A stretch of 64,000 bases of DNA from Flaviaesturariibacter aridisoli (GTDB lineage Bacteria; Bacteroidota; Bacteroidia; Chitinophagales; Chitinophagaceae): NCBI RefSeq assembly GCF_004343705.1, contig NZ_SKFH01000007.1, positions 113,930-177,929 of the forward strand, written 5' to 3'. Position numbers and translations under genes: made by a program. Every line of letters begins with the position of its first letter. Positions within the stretch are counted from its first letter, which is position 1. Of the stretch, positions 59,937-64,000 are shown one piece after another. Under the pieces are notes generated by a model that made no database searches, was not told the origin of the DNA, and saw only the letters and a list, made by a program, of their open reading frames with translations.

Positions 59937-60466
59937 CGTCATTGCGAGGAGCGGCGGCCCTAAGGCCGCAGCACCGAAGCAATCTTTTGTTCACCGGGCC
60001 TGCGGCCCAGGTTGCCGCCCCGGCTTTAGCCGCGTCTCCCAAAGGTCGTCCCAGCCGGGATTCATAGCTTCGACCAGCCGGATCTTCTGCGCGCGGCTGC
60101 CTCCTTTCAGACGCTTTTCCTCCGCAATGGCGTCTTCGATCCGGTCAAACACGCGGTAGTAAACTAAAGTATGCGTATTGTAGCGGGCCGTGAAAGATGT
60201 CCGGGGCTTTGCCGACCGGTGTTCTGCAAGCCGCGCCCCAAGGTTTGCAGTAACGCCCACATAAAGTGCCTTGCGACTGTTGCACGTAAGGATATATACA
60301 AACCCGCCATAGATCATAGCTGCAAATTGGGAAGGAAGCGCTGCCCAGCCCTGTTATTTTTCACCCCGGCGGATGGGACTTTTCCCGGGAGCCGTGACGA
60401 AAAGAAAGAGATTGCTTCGCTACGCTCGCAATGACGGTACCTGAGGAGGCGCTCGCAATGACGGTA
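59937..60466. repeat. CGTCATTGCGAG palindromic element, copy C, enclosing a GIY-YIG gene
   Basis: Left end CGTCATTGCGAGGAGCGGCG ... GAAGCAATCTTTTG (59937-59990); right ends AGATTGCTTCGCTACGCTCG-CAATGACGG (60409-60437) and GCTCGCAATGACGGTAC (60450-60466). Unlike copies A and B (about 120 bases), the arms lie ~420 bases apart and the interval is filled by the GIY-YIG gene, whose stop codon starts right at the left arm's end. Confidence 0.85.
59991..60317 (-). CDS. Small GIY-YIG nuclease domain protein
   Basis: 108 aa, essentially a lone GIY-YIG endonuclease domain of the YhbQ/UvrC-N type. GIY element GGFVYILTC, YIG element ALYVGVTANLGARLAEHRS with the catalytic Arg, and a C-terminal Glu in DAIAEEKRLKGG, plus the family's NPGWDDLWE. 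All catalytic positions are present. The C-terminal tail (LKPGRQPGPQAR) is extra. The gene is enclosed by arms of the palindromic repeat family found elsewhere in the window, an arrangement like an autonomous mobile element. Cellular role of such lone domains is not established. Confidence 0.9.
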   Translation of the reverse strand: MIYGGFVYILTCNSRKALYVGVTANLGARLAEHRSAKPRTSFTARYNTHTLVYYRVFDRIEDAIAEEKRLKGGSRAQKIRLVEAMNPGWDDLWETRLKPGRQPGPQAR

Positions 60467-60471
60467 CAAAC

Positions 60472-60548
60472 CTCACGCCTCACGCTTCACGCGTCACGCC
60501 TCACGCTTCACGCTTCACGCTTCACGCCTCACGCTTCACGCCTCACAA
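60472..60548. repeat. Heptamer tandem repeat (YTCACGC orientation)
   Basis: Eleven contiguous 7-base units CTCACGC/TTCACGC. The stop codon and the last six codons of the minus-strand gene (GTG AGG CGT GAA GCG TGA) are made of repeat units. Confidence 0.92.
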
Positions 60549-62214
60549 GTCCTGCTGCCCGCTTGCCGGGCCGGTGCTTGCTCGCTTCGTACTTCTCCCG
60601 CACCACGTCCGCCATAGGCACCTGCCGCACTTTGCTCTCCAGCCAGGAGATGATGTCGAGGTAGGCGAAGGCGCGGGTTTCGAAGCGGCTTTTTTCGTAG
60701 CGCTTCATTTGCTCCAGCAGGGCGCGGAAGGCTTCGTGCACCTTGCGCGGCGAGTGGTGAAAATGCTGGCGGAGGAAGGCGAACATCTGCTCCTCGATCA
60801 CCGTCAGGTTTTGCATCTTGGCCATGTAGCGGTACACCGAGCGCACGAGGTATTCCATCAGGTCGTAGTTGCCCAGCTCGTAGTGCGCCATGAGGTGCAG
60901 CAGGCGTGCGTAGCACTGCAGGTCGTTGCGGAGGTCTACCTTCCAGTGAATGATCTTGTGCAGGTAGTCGATGGCCTTTTCGTGGTCGCCGGAGCCGAAG
61001 TAAAGCGAGGCGATCTTGTAGTAGAACACGAGCACGCGGTGCCGGTCGATATAGCCGTTGTATTCTTCCAGTTTTTCTTCAATGAAGGGCACGAGGGCGA
61101 GGCCTTCGCGGAAGGTGCCCACCATGAAGTGCTGGTTGATCCGCGCCGTGGTGAGGTAGATGAAGGTCTGCACCCGGTTGTTGTGGCTCTTCTGCACCGT
61201 GTCGGATGCGGCGAAGGTCTCGAAGCGGTCGAGTACTTCCTGGAAGCCGCGGAAGTTGCGCAGGTCGAAGTGGGCGTTGAGCAGGTTGTGGAGGCCCTTG
61301 ATGTAATGGCCCGTTTCCACCTGGATCATCTGCGGGTTGTGGTGAAAAAGGTCCACCCATTTTTGCACGTAGCGGTAGTACTGGATGAAATCCTGGCGGA
61401 TGAACCCGAACCACATGTAGCTCTGAAAAAGGTAAAGCGCCTCGTAAAAACCCATGCGGGCCAGGGCTTCGGCCGACACCCCCATGCGGGCCAGTTCGGC
61501 CGCGGGGGTGCCTTCGGGGAGCGTCGTTTCCACGCCTGGCACGAGGTGCTTGGCGGCCACGCGGAGGGCGCGGTTGATGCGGTAGCGGAAGAAGTCCTTC
61601 ACGTCGGTCTCGTCCTGCTCGTTGCGGGCGTGGCCATTCTTGATGTACCAGCTATAGAGCTGCAGGGCGAGGTTGGACAGGTGGGTGATGATGCGCCGCT
61701 TTTCGTTGATCTCCTCGGCCTCGTGGGTCAGCTGCTCGGCACGGCCTTCCATGGAGCGCGTGATGTGGAGCACCTCGATCTTTTTTTCGAGCGAGATGAT
61801 CTGGATGAGGAAGGAATCCTGGTTGTAGGCCTTGGCGGTTTCCTTCAGGCGCTCGAGGATGCGTAAGCTCTGGATGTAGAGCCCTTTGTTGTAAAGAATG
61901 CGGGCGTAGTCGAGGCTTTCGTGGAGCTGGATGTCGATGTTCTCGTCGTTGCTCAGGAGGCGCAGCGAGGCCAGCAGCTGGCGGTACAGGTGTGCCTTGC
62001 TGTTGGGTAGTTGCTGCTTCTTGATCGACGGCACCTTTTTGAGGAGGAGGGCTTCGTCGTAGTCCTTCATCTTGTCGAGGGCATCGAAGAGGTGTACGAT
62101 CTTCAGGTCTTCGTTGGCGGAGTTGCGGGTGATGTACAGCTTGAAGTTCCGCTTCTCGGCCTTCTGCAGCGAATGAATGAGGTTGAACAGGTCGTCACTG
62201 GCTCTGTTGGGCAT
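60529..62214 (-). CDS. Large helical (TPR-like) hypothetical protein
   Basis: 561 aa, soluble, all-alpha, with many aromatic/leucine helices suggestive of TPR-like repeats: LYRQLLASLRLLSNDENIDI, LYIQSLRILERLKETAKAYN, HRVLVFYYKIASLYFGSGDH-EKAIDYL, CYARLLHLMAHYELGNYDLM. No catalytic motifs. ATG at MPNRASDDLFNLI chosen; the longer open frame upstream translates the heptamer repeat and is not coding. The C-terminus GLVRREA is contributed by the downstream repeat array, so the natural end has probably been altered by repeat insertion. Heptamer arrays in opposite orientation bracket the gene. I recall large helical proteins of this type in Bacteroidota, function unknown. Confidence 0.85.
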   Translation of the reverse strand: MPNRASDDLFNLIHSLQKAEKRNFKLYITRNSANEDLKIVHLFDALDKMKDYDEALLLKKVPSIKKQQLPNSKAHLYRQLLASLRLLSNDENIDIQLHESLDYARILYNKGLYIQSLRILERLKETAKAYNQDSFLIQIISLEKKIEVLHITRSMEGRAEQLTHEAEEINEKRRIITHLSNLALQLYSWYIKNGHARNEQDETDVKDFFRYRINRALRVAAKHLVPGVETTLPEGTPAAELARMGVSAEALARMGFYEALYLFQSYMWFGFIRQDFIQYYRYVQKWVDLFHHNPQMIQVETGHYIKGLHNLLNAHFDLRNFRGFQEVLDRFETFAASDTVQKSHNNRVQTFIYLTTARINQHFMVGTFREGLALVPFIEEKLEEYNGYIDRHRVLVFYYKIASLYFGSGDHEKAIDYLHKIIHWKVDLRNDLQCYARLLHLMAHYELGNYDLMEYLVRSVYRYMAKMQNLTVIEEQMFAFLRQHFHHSPRKVHEAFRALLEQMKRYEKSRFETRAFAYLDIISWLESKVRQVPMADVVREKYEASKHRPGKRAAGLVRREA

Positions 62215-62404
62215 CGTAGCAAAATTACCGAAAAAGCAGCGCCGGGCAAGGCTTCGCACCGGGAACGTTGCCATTCCCGATGAAAGCAAAGCCGAATCTT
62301 TGGCTGGAAACCCTGTACGGCAACGGTTATTTTCGATTCCGAACAGTATCCATCTATATAGCAAGCAATCGTTACGTCCGCTGTTTCTACAGGGGACTTT
62401 TTCC
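62215..62404. other. Intergenic region upstream of the helical-protein gene
   Basis: 190 bases with an A+T-rich patch (ATCCATCTATATAGCAAGC) that may be the minus-strand promoter. No gene seen. Confidence 0.4.
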
Positions 62405-62509
62405 GTGAAGCGTGAGGCGTGAGGCGTGAGGCGTGAAGCGTGAGGCGTGAGGTGTGAGGTGTGAGGCGTGAAGCGTGAGGCGTGAAGCGTGAAGCGTGAG
62501 GCGTGAGCC
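62405..62509. repeat. Heptamer tandem repeat (GTGARGC orientation)
   Basis: Fifteen contiguous 7-base units, mostly GTGAGGC and GTGAAGC with two GTGAGGT. Inverted relative to the array at 60472-60548. Confidence 0.93.
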
Positions 62510-62588
62510 GACAGCCTCAGACTCCCGGCTCTTCCCAAAGGCAAGGAGGAGTAAGAGAAACTGGATTGGATCACAAAAACTAGTTAGT

Positions 62589-63992
62589 ATGTTGGTACAA
62601 CAACAAAGCGACGTCCAGGCCCAAACAGAAACCGGAAACAGGCAACCGGGAACCGGGAACCCGCCCGCGGGAAACCGGAAACGCCGCCGCCGCTTTTCGC
62701 CCGCCCCCCTGCTGGTGCTGCTGGCTGTAGTGGCCCTCTGCTTCGCCTTTCCGTCGATACCTTCCGGAGCTTCGAAAGCGGCGATCTCCGCGGCCGATAC
62801 GGCCTGGATGCTGACGGCCACGGCGCTGGTGCTGATCATGACGCCGGGGCTGGCCTTCTTCTATGGCGGCATGGTCAATAAAAAGAACGTGCTGTCCACG
62901 ATGCTGCAAAGCTTTATCTGTATGGTGGTCATCACGCTGCTGTGGGTGGCCGTGGGCTTTTCGCTGTCCTTCGGCGATTCGCTCGGCGGCGTTGTCGGCA
63001 ACCCGGGCACCTTCTTTATGTTCCGCGGCGTGCTCGACGGCGACCCGTACCCGCTGGCGCCCACGATCCCGCTGGCCCTTTTTGTCATCTTCCAGCTGAA
63101 GTTCGCCATCGTCACGCCGGCGCTCATCACGGGGGCCTTTGCCGAGCGGATCCGGTTTACCTCCTACCTCCTGTTCATCTGCCTCTTTTCGCTCTTTATC
63201 TACTGCCCGCTGGCGCACGCCACCTGGCACCCCAAAGGCATCCTTTACCAGCTCGGGGTGCTCGACTTCGCGGGCGGCACCGTAGTGCACATGAGCGCCG
63301 GGTGGGCCGCGCTCGCTTCAGCGCTCTACATGCGCCGGCGAGCGCTGGCCGAACACAACCCGGCGCGCATCACCTACGTGCTGCTGGGCACGGGCCTCCT
63401 GTGGTTCGGCTGGTTCGGCTTCAACGCCGGCTCGGCCTATGGTGCCAACGGGCTGGCCGCCACGGCGCTGGCCACCACCACCACGGCCTCGGCCGCGGCG
63501 GCCTTCGGCTGGATCCTTTTCGACGCGCTCCGCGGCCGCAAGATGTCGGCCTCGGGCACCTGCATCGGCGCGGTGGTAGGCCTCGTGGCGATTACGCCCG
63601 CGGCCGGCTATGTGACCATTCCGCATTCCATCCTCATCGGCCTCATCAGCGCCGTCGTGTCCAACGTCCTGGTGATCCTCCGCAGCCGCACGGGCATCGA
63701 CGATACGCTCGACGTCTTTCCCTGCCACGGCGCCGGCGGCATCAGCGGGATGCTGCTCACGGGCGTCTTCGCCAGCCGGCACGTCAACCCCGCCATCGGA
63801 GGCAACGGGCTGTTCTTTGGCGAAACGAAATTGTTCCTCGTGCAGGCTGCTGCACTCGTCGGCGTATCGCTCTTTGCCTTCACCGGCACCTGGCTGCTGC
63901 TGCGCGTTACCAACGCCATCCTGCCACTGCGCGTGAGCGATGAGGAAGAACGGTTGGGATTGGATTTGAGCCAGCATGGGGAATCGCTGTAG
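62589..63992 (+). CDS. amt: Ammonium transporter
   Basis: 467-aa Amt/Rh-type channel with eleven TM helices. Conserved pore residues: DTAWMLTATALVLIMTPGLA (TM1), GGMVNKKNVLSTM, GVLDFAGGTVVHMSAG with the ammonium-binding Asp and the first pore His, GFNAGSAYGANG, and FPCHGAGGISGMLLTG with the second pore His. Ends with a conventional cytosolic tail. The first ~60 residues are unusual: a Gln/Gly/Asn/Pro/Arg-rich stretch (TETGNRQPGTGNPPAGNRKR) encoded by short DNA repeats, before the signal-like hydrophobic segment LLVLLAVVALCFAFP. ATG position therefore uncertain; a start nearer the hydrophobic segment cannot be excluded. No glnK neighbour is seen before the window ends. Confidence 0.94.
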   Translation: MLVQQQSDVQAQTETGNRQPGTGNPPAGNRKRRRRFSPAPLLVLLAVVALCFAFPSIPSGASKAAISAADTAWMLTATALVLIMTPGLAFFYGGMVNKKNVLSTMLQSFICMVVITLLWVAVGFSLSFGDSLGGVVGNPGTFFMFRGVLDGDPYPLAPTIPLALFVIFQLKFAIVTPALITGAFAERIRFTSYLLFICLFSLFIYCPLAHATWHPKGILYQLGVLDFAGGTVVHMSAGWAALASALYMRRRALAEHNPARITYVLLGTGLLWFGWFGFNAGSAYGANGLAATALATTTTASAAAAFGWILFDALRGRKMSASGTCIGAVVGLVAITPAAGYVTIPHSILIGLISAVVSNVLVILRSRTGIDDTLDVFPCHGAGGISGMLLTGVFASRHVNPAIGGNGLFFGETKLFLVQAAALVGVSLFAFTGTWLLLRVTNAILPLRVSDEEERLGLDLSQHGESL

Positions 63993-64000
63993 CGACGCTT

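Noticed and set aside
60472..60548. CRISPR-like appearance of the heptamer arrays
   Set aside because: Units are 7 bases and contiguous without spacers; no cas genes nearby.
62215..62574. N-terminal extension of the helical protein (HASRLTPHASRFT repeats)
   Set aside because: It is translation of the heptamer repeat; a good ATG with protein-like sequence lies at 62214.
1..64000. tRNA, rRNA or riboswitch genes
   Set aside because: I looked for T-loop-like GGTTCGAATC, rRNA-like blocks and common riboswitch cores and saw none convincing; a covariance-model scan would be decisive.

Overview
The window is G+C-rich chromosomal DNA of a member of the Bacteroidota, most likely a high-G+C Chitinophagaceae-type bacterium. 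Evidence: a type IX secretion-type C-terminus, PorT-like outer-membrane barrel, SEDS/PBP fusion, SH3-like kinase sensor, LytTR and AraC regulators of Bacteroidota style, a TAnnTTTG promoter box, and many dispersed palindromic repeats. It looks chromosomal, not phage or plasmid. I found no rRNA, tRNA, CRISPR array or intact transposase.

Layout. (1) 1-9371: a stress/low-oxygen style island with the 3' part of a P-type cation ATPase, three tandem-domain universal stress proteins, PEP synthase, a sensorless histidine kinase and a receiver-Crp/Fnr fusion. A matching Hsp20/USP pair lies at 37695-39429. (2) 9376-14644: DUF72, a NarL-type two-component system with TPR sensor, an AraC regulator behind a terminator-like hairpin, and an outer-membrane barrel. 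(3) 14764-20562: first tripartite RND efflux operon (MFP-RND-OMF). (4) 20659-27202: small membrane protein, M23 peptidase, aldo/keto reductase, GH5 enzyme, acyl-CoA desaturase, AraC regulator, small basic protein, RibD-C reductase. (5) 27283-36883: a compact minus-strand operon FHA - 32-aa membrane peptide - PP2C - RodA/FtsW-PBP fusion - FHA - Ser/Thr kinase - lipoprotein. Its gene content closely mirrors the actinobacterial fhaA-pstP-rodA-pbpA-pknB cell-wall signalling locus. I consider it the most interesting system here.

(6) 39849-47656: second RND operon headed by three consecutive TetR genes. (7) 47718-53885: NYN-LOTUS RNA-binding/nuclease protein, exonuclease III, sugar dehydrogenase, dicarboxylate symporter, di-haem cytochrome c. 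(8) 54135-63992: LytTR regulator, T9SS-secreted delta-60 repeat protein, RHS relic, MFS symporter, a tiny gene with its own terminator, a GIY-YIG nuclease, a large helical protein and an ammonium transporter.

The second theme is repeats. At least six families sit between genes: a 7-bp tandem GTGARGC repeat (three loci), a palindromic CGTCATTGCGAG element (three clear loci, one enclosing the GIY-YIG gene), a 312-bp MITE with 3-bp target duplication, a GAGAGAAAGAACGC-bounded element, a GTTGCGTCGTTGCG/GGCCGC family, and a 21-bp foldback array. Both RND operons carry a repeat exactly between the MFP and pump genes. Repeats also supply the stop codon of one gene and possibly coding sequence at the start of another.
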